Part shown: positions 1-10,614 of the stretch, piece after piece
Position numbering within the stretch: the stretch's first letter is position 1
Layout of the letters: each line of letters opens with the position of its first letter
Assembly: GCA_965226865.1 (NCBI GenBank)
Contig: CBDDEH010000003.1
Location: 620,001-684,000 of the forward strand
Source of the DNA: CBDDEH01 sp965226865
GTDB taxonomy: Bacteria; Chloroflexota; Dehalococcoidia; Lucifugimonadales; JAGWBF01
Direction: 5' to 3'
DNA: 64,000 bases
Notes under the pieces: model-generated
What the model saw: the letters and a program-made list of their open reading frames with translations, nothing else
Databases searched by the model: none
What the model was told of the DNA's origin: nothing
Translations under genes and position numbers: made by a program

Positions 1-309
1 ACGTTTGACGTGCTGATTCGGCCCGATGATGTTAACTTTCAACCAGACGAAAATGGGAACGGTAGGATTACCCGAAGGGTGTTCCAGGGGATGTATTACC
101 TCTACGGAGTGGCTCTTTCATCCGGGGCTTTGATCCGTACCCTGCAGCACCATACGGAACAATACGATATCGGGTCCAGGGTGCAAATGGGGTTCGCTCA
201 GGAGCAAGACCTCACGTGTTTTCCCAAGGCTCAGACTGAATCAGACGTATCGTTTCAAGCGCGCTCCCCAAAGCATGGCAAGTTACCGATGAGCAGGCTA
301 AAGGGGTAA
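1..309 (+). CDS. ABC transporter ATPase, C-terminal (TOBE) fragment
   Basis: The reading frame is open from the first base (T-F-D-V-L-I-R-P-D-D-V), so the gene begins left of the window and only about 102 residues are seen. The pattern VLIRPDDV, then a short beta-rich stretch with FQGMYYLYGVAL and a final hydrophobic strand, fits the TOBE-type regulatory domain at the end of importer ATPases of the PotA/FbpC/MalK group. This domain follows the nucleotide-binding domain and often senses substrate or regulates the pump. The Walker motifs are outside the window, so the transported substrate is unknown. The call rests only on this domain pattern; an unrelated OB-like tail is the alternative. Confidence 0.6.
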   Translation, partial: TFDVLIRPDDVNFQPDENGNGRITRRVFQGMYYLYGVALSSGALIRTLQHHTEQYDIGSRVQMGFAQEQDLTCFPKAQTESDVSFQARSPKHGKLPMSRLKG

Positions 310-337
310 AGAGCAGGAAATCGCGCTGCTTGTTGAG

Positions 338-1555
338 TCAAGTTACGAGGCGCGGAATTACCTCACCAAGAACGTATCCCACACCGGCCGAACCAGCACC
401 AATAACGAGGAACTGCAACCCTTGGACAATCGGTGACTTTTGCGCCAGTCGCGCTGTCCCGACCCCAAGCACGAAAAGCCCAACCAGGGTAACCGCTATA
501 GAGGCTCCTATAACGGAGTTGCTGGATCCAAAGAAGTAGGGAGTTACAGGAATGAACGCTCCAACAATGAATGCTCCAGCCATGGTAAAAGCATCTTTAA
601 CAGGGTTGGACACGATCTCTGAGCTCAGGCCCAACTCCTTCTCGACCATAGTCCGAAGCATGAGGTCTTTGTCCACTGAAATATGATCGGCCACTTCCCT
701 GGCCTCGTTGAAGCTGAGACCTTCTCGCTGATAAAGAACTACCAACTCTGCCAGCTCTTCCGCGGGATGGGCTTCCAACTCCTCGGCTTCCTTGGCTATC
801 TCAGCCTTCTGTAAGTCTTGTTGGGCTTTAGACCCCAGGAACTCGCCGGTGGCCATGGATATCACTCCGGACAACGCTCCCGCCAACCCGGCGATCAAAA
901 TTATTTCCTGGTCGACCCCTGCCACAGCTACTGAAGTGACCAGGGCCAGAATGCTGATGAGGCCGTCCTGAGCGCCAAGCACCACTCCCCGGATCCTACC
1001 AAGAGATGCCACTCTCCATCGTTCATTCTCAACTTCCTTGTATGCAAAAACATAGCTCGGCTGTTTCATACCCCCGTCACGCTGTTTGGTATCCGAAACA
1101 ATCCCGGTTTGGTGAGCCTCCCCCACCGGGGGCTCACCACCAGTTTCCGCCAGCTTCGCTTCCAGCCCTTCCAAGGCCTTATTGAATACCTCGATGTGAT
1201 GGCGTTCTCGCTCCATCGCCAGGTTGAACGTCTCAGCCGCGTCTGAACGGCCCTCCTCCAAAGCGTCTCTAACCATCCGTGGATACTTTGCAATGATCTC
1301 TCTGGATTCTGTTTGTACCACGTTCCGTAAATTGTCCAGTGAAGATTTCACGTCCCCGGAAACTTTTAGATGGTTCACTCCGTGGATGGTCTCGGCACCC
1401 GCCACTTCCTGGAACACTTGGGCCACCTCTGGGTATCCCTCTTCCAGCGCCTTATGGGCATATGCGTTGTACTTCAAAAGTGCCATCGCTTCACTCACGA
1501 TGGCGTTCCATAGGTTCCGTTCAGTTTTCGAAAGGGCTTTTTCCTTGTCCGGCAT
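338..1555 (-). CDS. Ferritin-like/VIT1 fusion membrane protein (MbfA-like iron exporter)
   Basis: The 405-residue protein has two parts. Residues about 10-135 form a rubrerythrin-like four-helix domain with Glu/His iron-ligand candidates (E22, E55-x-x-H58, E84, E115-x-x-x-H119). Residues about 185-405 match the VIT1/CCC1 membrane domain, beginning GRIRGVVLGAQDGLIS, with about five hydrophobic segments. This architecture is known from MbfA of alphaproteobacteria, a membrane ferritin that exports iron and protects from peroxide; that function is inferred here. The gene stands alone, divergent from the RDD gene, with a 74 bp AT-rich gap between them. An alternative is manganese export, since VIT1 relatives also carry Mn. 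Confidence 0.82.
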   Translation of the reverse strand: MPDKEKALSKTERNLWNAIVSEAMALLKYNAYAHKALEEGYPEVAQVFQEVAGAETIHGVNHLKVSGDVKSSLDNLRNVVQTESREIIAKYPRMVRDALEEGRSDAAETFNLAMERERHHIEVFNKALEGLEAKLAETGGEPPVGEAHQTGIVSDTKQRDGGMKQPSYVFAYKEVENERWRVASLGRIRGVVLGAQDGLISILALVTSVAVAGVDQEIILIAGLAGALSGVISMATGEFLGSKAQQDLQKAEIAKEAEELEAHPAEELAELVVLYQREGLSFNEAREVADHISVDKDLMLRTMVEKELGLSSEIVSNPVKDAFTMAGAFIVGAFIPVTPYFFGSSNSVIGASIAVTLVGLFVLGVGTARLAQKSPIVQGLQFLVIGAGSAGVGYVLGEVIPRLVT

Positions 1556-1629
1556 GAAAGCTCCAGTGCCTTTTGCGGGTACGAATTATAACACGCGCAA
1601 CGGGGATACATTGATATAATGCAGATACC

Positions 1630-2190
1630 ATGGAATGCTCCAAATGCGGTCAAACCAATGGGCAGGATGCCCATTTCTGTGCCAATTGTAGGTCTTCTCT
1701 AATCCCAGGGTCAGGTTGTATTAACTGCTCGCTGGAAGACGTGGGCGACGGGCGTTTCTGCCAGCACTGCAAGCAGTTCCTTCCAGAACCTAAAGGGGTG
1801 AAGCTAGCTAGCCTGGAACGTCGGGCAGGTGCGTATGCTCTCGACATAGCCCTGCTGGTACTCACCTTCGTCCTCGGCTATATATTGTGGTGGTTGTTTA
1901 CATTGGCACGAGGCCAAACGCCAGGCAAACGACTGCTAGGTATCCGAGCTATGCGGACCGATGGCAGGCCCTCTGACTGGGGATGGACATTTATCCGAGA
2001 GTTCCTGGTCAAGACGGTGATCTTTGCGTGGCTACTTGGCGACTTGGTGATACCCCGGATTCTTGATCTGCTTTGGGCATTTCGGGACAAAGACCGGCAG
2101 ACCCTCCACGACAAAATTGTCAAGACATATGTCATCGATGACCGGGAGCTCCGCAATACGATCCCCAAATCCCCACCAGTTGTTGCCTAA
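1630..2190 (+). CDS. Zinc-ribbon RDD-family membrane protein
   Basis: The 186-residue protein starts with two CxxC-CxxC zinc ribbons (C3/C6-C17/C20 and C30/C33-C44/C47). From about residue 62 it follows the RDD pattern: RRAGAYALD, a long hydrophobic segment with WW, then the conserved GQTPGKRLLGI at about 95-105, and a C-terminal DKDRQTLHDKIVKTYVI. RDD proteins are small integral membrane proteins, some linked to ion or solute exchange, but most have no proven role. A TATAAT sequence lies at 1615-1620, only 10 bp before the ATG, so the transcript may have almost no leader. The next gene downstream starts about 140 bp later on the same strand. Confidence 0.8.
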   Translation: MECSKCGQTNGQDAHFCANCRSSLIPGSGCINCSLEDVGDGRFCQHCKQFLPEPKGVKLASLERRAGAYALDIALLVLTFVLGYILWWLFTLARGQTPGKRLLGIRAMRTDGRPSDWGWTFIREFLVKTVIFAWLLGDLVIPRILDLLWAFRDKDRQTLHDKIVKTYVIDDRELRNTIPKSPPVVA

Positions 2191-2328
2191 TAGCGTCCTG
2201 CTTCATTGTCCGGACTCGCCACGGACCTCAGCCAGTCAATGATGTCTGAATACTCATGTTTGCCTCCGGACGATCTTTCGTTTATGGTTACAGCCGTGGT
2301 TCTCACATAACCCTTTAGAGAATTGATA

Positions 2329-3429
2329 ATGTCCACACGGAAAATACGCATAGGGATTATAGGGGTGAACGTCAATTACGGCTGGGGCTCCTGGGCGCAT
2401 ATGCCTGCACTACTCTCCCTGCCTGACTATGAGCTTACTGCTGTATGCACAGCCCACAAGGACACGGCTGAGGAAAGTGCCAACAGATTCGGGGCCAGGC
2501 TCGCGTTCACCGACTATGATCAGATGGTGCAGCACCCAGATATCGACCTTGTTGCCGTATGCGTAAGTGCCCCCCTACATTACGACACGGTTATGTCGGC
2601 TCTCACCGCTTCGAAACATGTCTTCTGCGAATGGCCGCTCGGTGCCAATACCAACGAGGCCGAGGCGATCGTATCAAAGGCCCGATCCGTCGGGGTACGT
2701 CACATGGTTGGGCTACAGGCAAGAGGCGACCCCGCGCTATTACGACTCCGAGAGCTTGTCGCTGAGGGATATGTGGGCGAGGTACTGTCCGTCAATATGA
2801 CTGCTTTCCAACCGGACATTTTGAAATGGGGGGCTATCCGACCCTGGATGGCTGACCGGACGAAGGGCGCCAACACCCTTACAATAGCGACGGGTCACGC
2901 TACGGACGCTCTGTGTTTTTGCGTGGGCGAGTTTCAGGAATTGACGGCCAGGGTCACAACCCGGGTAACATCCTGGAACACTGATGCCAATGGAACTGTC
3001 GAGGTTACCTCACCTGACAACATTCTGATCCACGGCTCATTGGGAAATGGCGCCGTCGTTTCGGTTCATGTCGCACATCAACCCTGGTTGGTAAGTGGAT
3101 CTAGGATAGAAATATATGGAAGAGAAGGCACCCTGGTAGCTGCAACGCCTCAGGGGCATGTCCAGTTCTTCGGTGTTCGGCTATGGGGAGGCCGAAGCAA
3201 AGATAAGGGCCTGAAAGAGTTGCCGATACCAGACAGGCTCAATTGGGTTCCGGACAATGTTTCGAGGGACGTTCCCTACAACGTTGCTCAGCTATATTGG
3301 CTGCTGTCGAAGGGAATACACGATGGCGAGGTCAGCGACCCAGACTTCGATCTGGCCCTTCGCAGACACCGACTGCTCGACGCGATCCAGCGTTCGTCTG
3401 ACCAGGGCAAAACAGTTAAGGTTATCTAA
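2329..3429 (+). CDS. Gfo/Idh/MocA family oxidoreductase, Gal80-like
   Basis: The 366-residue protein has an N-terminal Rossmann fold (RIGIIGVNVNYGWGSWAH) and a C-terminal alpha/beta domain. The family's catalytic EKP motif reads E101-W-P-L-G here, so the usual Lys is a Trp. The C-terminal half (GHATDALCFCVGEF, then TSPDNILIHGSLGNGAVVSVH) resembles the Gal80 subgroup, which binds NAD(P) and may have lost dehydrogenase activity. It could therefore be a sensor rather than an enzyme, though EWP variants may still be active. I use the ATG at 2329; a TTG two codons upstream (2323) is less likely. It ends just before a strong hairpin shared with the convergent gene. Confidence 0.8.
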   Translation: MSTRKIRIGIIGVNVNYGWGSWAHMPALLSLPDYELTAVCTAHKDTAEESANRFGARLAFTDYDQMVQHPDIDLVAVCVSAPLHYDTVMSALTASKHVFCEWPLGANTNEAEAIVSKARSVGVRHMVGLQARGDPALLRLRELVAEGYVGEVLSVNMTAFQPDILKWGAIRPWMADRTKGANTLTIATGHATDALCFCVGEFQELTARVTTRVTSWNTDANGTVEVTSPDNILIHGSLGNGAVVSVHVAHQPWLVSGSRIEIYGREGTLVAATPQGHVQFFGVRLWGGRSKDKGLKELPIPDRLNWVPDNVSRDVPYNVAQLYWLLSKGIHDGEVSDPDFDLALRRHRLLDAIQRSSDQGKTVKVI

Positions 3430-3466
3430 ATGGAAAACACACAATGGCCCAGTAGTGGTAGTCAGG

Positions 3467-3515
3467 TGCTCGAACAACAAAAGGGGCCTACCAGGCCCCT
3501 TTTGTTGTTCGAGCA
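3467..3515. terminator. Bidirectional hairpin terminator, perfect 23-bp stem
   Basis: The arms 3467-3489 and 3493-3515 are perfectly complementary (23 bp) with a 3-nt loop (acc). A four-base T run sits in the stem on the plus strand, and its mirror on the minus strand. It lies between two convergent genes (end 3429 plus, end 3528 minus), so it can end transcription from both sides. Confidence 0.85.
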
Positions 3516-3527
3516 AATCGGTCTGAT

Positions 3528-6500
3528 CTAAGGTCCGGCGTTGAAGTTCTGCTCTACCTCGTCGGGATCCAACGCACGGTTGTAGAGGGCCACCAAGTGC
3601 ATCTCCCCAAGCCACGTCCGGTTCCGCGTTATCTCGTTGGCCAACCCCAGCATCATTTCATCATCCCAGTTGTTGAATGTCGATACCGCGCTTCCCTCAG
3701 CCACCAGTACACCGTCTATGTATGTCCTCGTCCTCCCGGACGGATGCTCTCTCGTGTACACCACGTGCGTTAGGTCTGTCGTTAGAGTACCCCCCGGTGT
3801 GCTCAACGACGGCGAGCCATTCAAGCTCGTCGACGTCGTCCTCAACCTGGTGTCGTAGAAGCCATCTTCCTGCCCTAACGTGAAGTTCCTGTACGACGGG
3901 TTCCTCGACAAAGTCACTATCCGCGCAGGCCCGTCCTGACTCGTATTGGCAGGCTTTAACCATCCCTCTATCGTTATCTCGTTCGTCGCCTGCATCGCGT
4001 CTATTACCTTTATAGCAGCACCGTCCGACTTCGCTATCGTGCGCGAGTTGAAGCTCAGTGCCCCATCTCCCCAATTGGTATTGCCCAGGTCGCGGATCTC
4101 CAGGTCCAGCGGTGTCCCAAATCCAGATGTGTCGTGTACCACTGGCCCGCTAGTCTCCTCAAACTCGTACAGGACGATCAGACCATCCACTACCCTGACT
4201 CCTACGAGGGAGGCTATACCAGTCGGCCGGCTGTTGTCGGGAATTAGGTCGAAGGCAATCCCAATAAAGACTCCGTTGTTGTATTGGAAGACTTCGTCGC
4301 CGTTGTTGACGACCCATATTGCTGAGCCGCCGGACGTGATCCCTTCTGGATTATTGTTGTCTGAGTTTAGGTGGAAGCTGCCGATATGGTCGCCGACCGT
4401 ATTGTACTTGTAGACCTCTTTGTCCGCCTGGTCCACCACGTAGATAGTTGAGCCGTCTGTGGCTATACCAGTGCCTGCTTTGTTGGCATCTGCGAGATCG
4501 AAATCTCCGGCGGGAACTCCAGCAAGGGTGTAGCGATATACCTTGTTGTCGTTCTTGTCGAGCACCCACAGTGACGTTCCATCTGTAGTTATACCGGCCG
4601 AGTTCTGGTTGTCTCCCACCAGGGCGAAGGTACCGGTGCCGTTGCCCAGCAGGTCGTACTTATAGACCACGTTATCGTTTATATCGGCCACGAAAATGGT
4701 TTCACCGTCAGTGGTTATCCCTTCAGGGTGGGCATTCGCACTCGTTAGAGCGAAGTTACCTTCTGGCGTCCCATCGGGTGCGTATTTATAGACCACGTCA
4801 TCTTGCTTATCCACCACCAGGAATCCCGTGGGAAGACTGGGCGGAGGTGGTGGCGGAGGTGGTGGCGGTGGCGGTGGCGGCGGTGGCGGATCACCGGGAG
4901 GCCCAGCATCTATGGAAAGAGGAATGCTGCCAAAGTGGCGAACATTGCCAAGTAGGTCATCCTGGTGCCTGTGTCGAACGACGAACTCCAAGAAGTTAGC
5001 ATGGTTGGCGGCTGGGGGCCAGTCGAGAGTAACATCGCGTATGCCCGTATCGACCGAAGTGGAGTCCAAGACAGTAACGTCGTAGACATCTGCCGGTGTT
5101 CCAGGCTGGACTCGCAGGGCCCTCACGCTGATGATACGTACGTTCACGGCGACCCCGGCTTCGGTGCTGTACACCAGATAACGGCGCTTGTGGTCGACGG
5201 TGTTGACCTAGAGTTCGATCTGCTCTCTGTCCAGGACAACATTGGTCTTGGCGTCAATAACATCCACAGTGGTCTTTATCGCGTCAGCTGTACCGGGCAG
5301 CCCAGCCAAATCGCTTAGGTCCAGGTTGTCTAGCTTGGCTTCAATAACGTCGACTGCGGATTTTATGGCATCAGCCGTACCAGGTAGCCCGGCCAAGTCG
5401 CTCAAGTCCAGGTTGTCCAGCTTGACTTCGATGGCATCTACTGCGGATTTTATGGCGTCTGCTGTAGATGCCAGGGTATCCACACTAGCCTGACTCGCTC
5501 GAGATGAGACCGTAGTGTCAAGGCTGGCATCTAGCTTGCCTTCGACTGCACTCACGGCAGAGCTGATGGCATCGGCTGTGGCTGCCAGAGTATCCACGCT
5601 GGCCTGGGACGCTCGGCTCGATACGGCCACGTCCAGGCGCATCCAGCTTACCTTCAATGGTGTCCAGCGCCAAAGCTATGCTGCTATCAAGCTTGCCCTC
5701 GATGGCATCGAGCTTCGCCTCTATGGTTCCGATGGCTATGCTGATGGCATCAGCCGAGGAGGCCAGGGTATCTACGCTAGCTTGGCTTGCCCGAGACGAT
5801 GCTGTAGTATCTAGGCTGACATCCAGCTTGCCCTCGATCGCCTCGATCTCCCCAGACAACACTGATACTATGCCGCTATCCAATTTACCTTCGATTGCAT
5901 CCAGCTTGGCCTCTATAGCATCGATGCTGGCCTGGGTAGCCCGGGACGATACCTTTACATCGAGACTGGTATCCAGCTTGCCTTCTACTACCGCCACATC
6001 TTCCGTTAAGTCATCTACGCTGTCCTGGCTCGCCCGGCTGGATACATCCGTGTCTAGGTTGGCGTCCAGCTTGCCTTCGATCGCGTCGACACTGGTCTGA
6101 GTAGCTCGGGACGATACCGTGGCATCAAGGCTGGCGTCCAGCTTACCTTCAATGGCTGATATATCATCTGCTAGATCGTCAACGTCTTCCGCGCTGGCCA
6201 GCTCAGACACATCTTCCTCCAGGTCGTCCAGCTGACTCTCGATATCGTCGACACTGTCTTGGCTGGCCCTGCTCGACACCGTTGCATCAAGGCTTACGTC
6301 CAGCTTACCCTCAATGGCGTCCACACTGGCTTGGCTGGCCAGAGTCGACACCTCATCATCTATCTTGATCTCAATGGCATCCAGCTTTGCTTCCAGAGTG
6401 TCCACGCTGGTCTGGGTCGCCCGGGACGAAACTGTTGCATCCAAACTGGCGTCTAGCTTGCCCTCAATGACATCAAGCTTGACGTCGGTTGACAGGGCCG

Positions 6501-9308
6501 TCGCTATGTCGGCGTCTAGCTTGCCCTCTATGGTATCTAGCTTCGCCTCTAATTCATCAACGCTGGTCTGGGTCGCTCTGGACGATACCGTCGCATCAAG
6601 GCTAGCATCTAGCTTACCTTCTACCGCTCCCACCGCAGAGCTTATCTCATCCGCTGTAGAGGCTAGCTCATCCACGCTTGTCTGGGATGCCCGGCTAGAT
6701 ACGTCCGTGTCTAGGTTGGCATCCAGCTTACCCTCGATCGCATCTACGCTGGTCTGGCTAGCTCGGGATGATACCGTTGCATCAAGGCCGGCGTCCAGCT
6801 TACCTTCGATGGCAAATACATCCTCTTCTAGATCGTCGATGTCTTCCAATAGGGCCAGCTCAGAAAACTGGTCCTCTAACTCTTCCAGCTGACTCTCGAT
6901 GTCGTCGACACTGGCTTCGCTGGCCCTGCTCGATACCGCCTCATCGAGGCTTAGGTCTAGCTTACCCTCAATGGCTTCCACACTGGCTTCGCTGGCCAAA
7001 GTAGACACCACCTCATCATCCAGCTTGCCTTCGACTACTCCTACGGCGCCGGTAATACCGGCCTCTGTGGCTGCCAACGCACTCAGCAAGATCAAGTCCA
7101 GACCGTCTAGCTTCGCCTCTATTGCTCCTACTGCACTTGTCAGAGCATCTACTTTGCCTTCCACTGACGCTACGTCAGCGTCCAGGTCTGCAACCGCTAC
7201 CTCTATGGCGTCGCTGTACCAGCTATAGCTCCCAGTATGCTCAGGTCCAGACTGTCCAGCTTCGTCTCTACTGCATCGACGGCTGAGCTTATGGCGTCTG
7301 CTGTCCCGATCAGGACATCTAGCTTACCTTCTACGGCCGCTACGTCAGCGTCCAGGTCTCCTACCGCTACCTCTATGGCGTCAGCTGTCCCAGCTATAGC
7401 TCCCAGTATGCTCAGGTCCAGACTGTCCAGCTTGCCCTCAATAGCGTCCAGCTTCGCTTCTACGATCGCAACGTCAGTGCCCAAGTCACCCACCGCTATG
7501 TCTATGGCGTCCGCCGTAGCCGCCAGTGCATCAACGCTGGCCTGACTCGCCCGGGACGATACCGTGGCGTCGAGGCTGGCGTCCAGCTTGCCTTCTACCG
7601 CTCCCACTGCTGCGCTTATAGCATCAGCTGTGGCCGCAACGGCATCCAGCAAGCTCAGATCCAGGGTCACGTCCAGACTGTCCAGCTTGCCCTCGATGGC
7701 GTCCAGCTTGGCTTCTACAATCGAGATATCAATGCCCAAGGCCCCAACCGCTGCACTGATAGCACCCAGGTCTAGAGCATCCAGTTTAGACTCGATAACA
7801 GCCACGGCTGCGTCGATGGTGTCGACCGTCGATGTTAGGGCATCTACGCTGGTCTGAGTTGCTCGCGAAGATACCGTGGCATCGAGGCTAGCATCGAGCT
7901 TGGCTTCGATGGCGTCTATCTTTGCAGAAAGGTCGCCAGTATCGCCGGTGCTGGTCGGCTCACTAGGCTCCTCGCCTTCGAATATGTAAGCTGCACCGCC
8001 ATTGTTTGCGCTATCGTCGTGCCCACCCGCACCGACTATAGCCGTGCTGGAATCGATTCCCACACCAGCCCCGAACTGATCATCTGCGGCGCCATCACTG
8101 GCGGTCAGCTTGGCCTGCTGGCTCCAAGTGGTGCCACTCCTTGTGAACACATAAGCCGCGCCCACATTGTTTTTACTATCATGGTCCTCAGTGTGAGCCC
8201 CGACGATCACCAGGTCGCTATCTATGTCCACTGATCGTGCAAATGTGTCATCCTCCGCAGCGTCACTAGCTGTCAGTTTCGCCTGCTGACTCCAAGTAGT
8301 CCCACTCCTGGTAAATATATAAGCAGCGCCGGCTTCGTCAAAACCGTTATGGTCGGCATCCAGAGCCCCAATGATAACGGTGTCGCCGGCAATGGATACT
8401 GCGTTTCCGAACATGTCATCCTCATCCGCATCATCGGCGATCAGCTTGGCCTGCTGGCTCCAAGTAGTCCCACTCCTGGTGAACACATAAGCTGCACCGG
8501 CATCATCTTCACCACTATGGTCATTTTGCTCTGCGCCTACGATAACCGTGTCGCCACTGACACCTACAGACGAGCCGAAGAAGTCGTTAGAGGCCGCGTC
8601 GCTGGCGGTCAGCTTGGACTGCTGGCTCCAGGTAGTCCCACTCCTTGTGAACACATAAGCAGCACCTTCATTAGACATTTCGCTAACATCGTAATGGAGC
8701 GCACCGACCACGGCCGTATCCCCGTCGATGGCGACCGACCAGCCAAACTGATCGTCGAGGCCCGGATCGCTGGCGGTCAGCTTGGCCTGCTGGCTCCAGC
8801 TAGTGCCGGTCCTAAAAAACACGTAAGCTGAGCCCGCGTCGGCGGTTCCGTTTAGATCGTCCAGATATGCACCAGCGATAGCAGTATCTCCATCCAGATC
8901 CACGGACCATCCTAGGAGGTCACTTGCAGCAGCATCGGAAGCGAAAAGATGAGCCTGCTGGACCCAGCTACCGCCGGTTTCCACGAACACGTAGGCTGAG
9001 CCGCCATTATTCGTACTGCTGAAGTTATCGAGCCAAGCGCCGACAATGGCCGTAGTTCCGTCGATGGCTACCGAATTCCCGAAGTCGTCGTTAGCGCCTG
9101 CGTCGTCGGCGTTCACCTCTGTCTCGGTGGCAGAGGTGAAATCGGGCGCGGCCGCAGACAGGGCAGAGACGGCAATTAGCCAAGTAGCCAGTGCAGCTAC
9201 TGCGGCAAGAATTAGGATGCCGTATGTGTTTGTCAGGACTTTGAAGGCACTGGTAAGTGTATTTCTTACTATTACGGCCCTCCTTGGTCTCGTCCAGTTA
9301 AGTTTCAC
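3528..9308 (-). pseudogene. Giant surface-type protein: FG-GAP propeller, coiled-coil repeats, second propeller, LamG-like domain
   Basis: Read with corrections this is one gene of about 1,925 codons. It starts at 9308 with a membrane anchor or signal (hydrophobic residues about 30-55), then about seven FG-GAP-like blades (DDxFGxSV, GDTxIVGA, GAAYVFTRSGTTW), then a long coiled coil of EGKLDASLDATVSSRASQ-type repeats, a small beta domain (KRRYLVYSTEAG), a run of about 17 prolines near 4840-4890, about five YKY/GITTDG blades, and a C-terminal LamG/concanavalin-like domain (ITIEGWLKP, TYIDGVL). The frame is broken three times: a 1-nt deletion near 7212 (a sister copy at 7397 has the base), a 2-nt deletion near 5642, and an in-frame TAG at 5208-5210. 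It is probably a secreted adhesin or stalk-like protein that has decayed. Confidence 0.75.
5210..7900 (-). repeat. Coiled-coil-coding repeat array
   Basis: Dozens of diverged units, often near 24 codons, encode blocks such as I-E-G-K-L-D, S-L-D-A-T-V-S-S-R-A-S-Q and S-V-D-A-L. Hydrophobic residues recur in a heptad-like way, which predicts a long coiled coil or apolipoprotein-like helix bundle. Unit length varies, and pairs of near-identical blocks (for example 7195-7250 and 7367-7440) point to recent duplication within the array. The two indels that break the gene lie inside this array. Confidence 0.8.
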
Positions 9309-9508
9309 TCAAGTTATAGGTCAAGGGTGTCTGCACCCATATAAGTGTGAGTAAAGTTAGAATACCGTATGATCAAGTTAGCATCTCCCGATTCTTAAGT
9401 AAAGGTCATGTATGAACGTCGATAATTTACGGTTTATTGAGAATAGTCAGATGGTTAGAAATTTTCGAGGCACCAGGCCTGCTCTCGTTCATAATGATGG
9501 GCGACACT

Positions 9509-10535
9509 TAGAATAGTGTCATTATGAAGATAGTAGGAGCAAGAGGACGTGGAGCAAAGAGTATAAGTAGGGTTCAAGAGCTGTCGAGGATGGCTAGGCA
9601 GCGCCTGAAGTGGATGGATTACTACCTAGATTATGAGAACAATGCCTCTCTGACCTGCCGTTACTTCGGGATCAGCCGTCAGACCTTCTATAGGTGGAGG
9701 CGAAGGTACAATCCCAGGGACCTGAGGAGCTTGGAGGAGAGGAGCCACAGGCCCAGGCGCTTACGTCAGCCCACCTGGTCTGGGGAGCTGGCCATAGCAG
9801 TATTTCATCTGAGGGAGCAGTACCCCAGGTGGGGCAAGGACAAGCTGATGGTTATGCTACGGGAGCGAGGCTGGCAGGTCTCCACCTCTATGGTCGGACG
9901 TATACTGAGCTCACTGAAGGCCCGTGGGGTGCTCAAAGAACCCCATGCCGCTGGTATCTCCACTCGTAAGCGAGTGTGAAGACGCCCTTATGTTGTACGT
10001 AAGCCCAAAGGGTATGTTGTAAAGGAACCCGGGGACTTGGTGCAGGTGGACACCCTGGATGTGCGGCCTCTCCCCGGCATGGCGCTGAAACACTTCACCG
10101 CCAGAGACGTGGTCTCCCGCTGGGATGTGGTAGAAGCCCACTCTAGAGCCACCGCCAGGACAGCTGCAGGCTTCCTTGATGCCCTGCAAGCCCGGATGCC
10201 CTTCCCAGTACGAGCTATACAGGTGGACGGCGGCTCTGAGTTCCAGGCAGGCTTCGAGTCGGAATGCCAGCGCCGGGGCCTATTGCTCTTTGTCCTGCCA
10301 CCCCGATCTCCTAAGCTCAACGGCTGTGTGGAACGGGCCCAGCGCACCCATACCGAAGAGTTCTATGAAGTTGCAGATTTCTCCCTGGGCCTGGCCACCC
10401 TGAACCAGGAGCTCCAGGCTTGGGAACGAACCTATAACACTATCCGACCCCACCAGGCCCTGGGCTACCTCACTCCCCACCAATTCGTCACCCATTCCCA
10501 ACATCAACGGAAGGAGGCCAAGTGTCACTAATCTA
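9509..10535 (+). mobile_element. IS481-like insertion sequence, degenerate
   Basis: Imperfect inverted ends are visible: the left end at 9509 begins TAGAATAGTGTCATT and the right end, read inward from 10535, begins TAGATTAGTGACACT (13 of the first 18 positions match). The element encloses one transposase frame that starts inside the left repeat. I could not find a target-site duplication, so the exact ends are tentative. Confidence 0.6.
9524..10531 (+). pseudogene. IS481/IS3-type DDE transposase, interrupted by in-frame TGA
   Basis: The N-terminal half (to 9976) has a helix-turn-helix for end binding (CRYFGISRQTFYRWRRRY) and a second HTH-like region (YPRWGKDKLMVMLRERGW). The second half is an rve integrase core: D in LVQVDTLDV, D in IQVDGGSEF and E in NGCVERAQR form the DDE triad, followed by NTIRPHQALGYLTP. 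The two halves are in the same frame, separated by a single TGA at 9977-9979 within KRV-stop-RRPYVVRKPK. A C-to-T change in an Arg CGA codon would explain the stop. The enzyme would have catalysed cut-and-paste or copy-out transposition; it is presumably inactive now. Confidence 0.8.
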
Positions 10536-10596
10536 CTGGACGAGTACAATACCTTGCGTTTGCTTGCGGGCGTGGTGTAAGGTAGCTGCATCACGA

Positions 10597-10614
10597 GAAA
10601 GGAGGTGATCCAGC
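10597..10614. other. 18-bp match to the 3' end of 16S rRNA (anti-Shine-Dalgarno complement)
   Basis: The plus strand reads GAAAGGAGGTGATCCAGC, the exact complement of the conserved 16S rRNA 3' tail. The similarity does not extend further into 16S on the other side. It may be a rearranged rRNA remnant next to the insertion element, or simply an unusually complete Shine-Dalgarno sequence. Only a 13-codon TTG-initiated frame follows. The rest of the 10536-10798 gap holds an 8-bp inverted repeat (10743-10750 with 10787-10794) and no gene. Confidence 0.45.

Noticed and set aside
9309..9508. Promoter region with a gene upstream of the IS481-like element
   Set aside because: AT-rich, non-coding, and no good promoter match on either strand.
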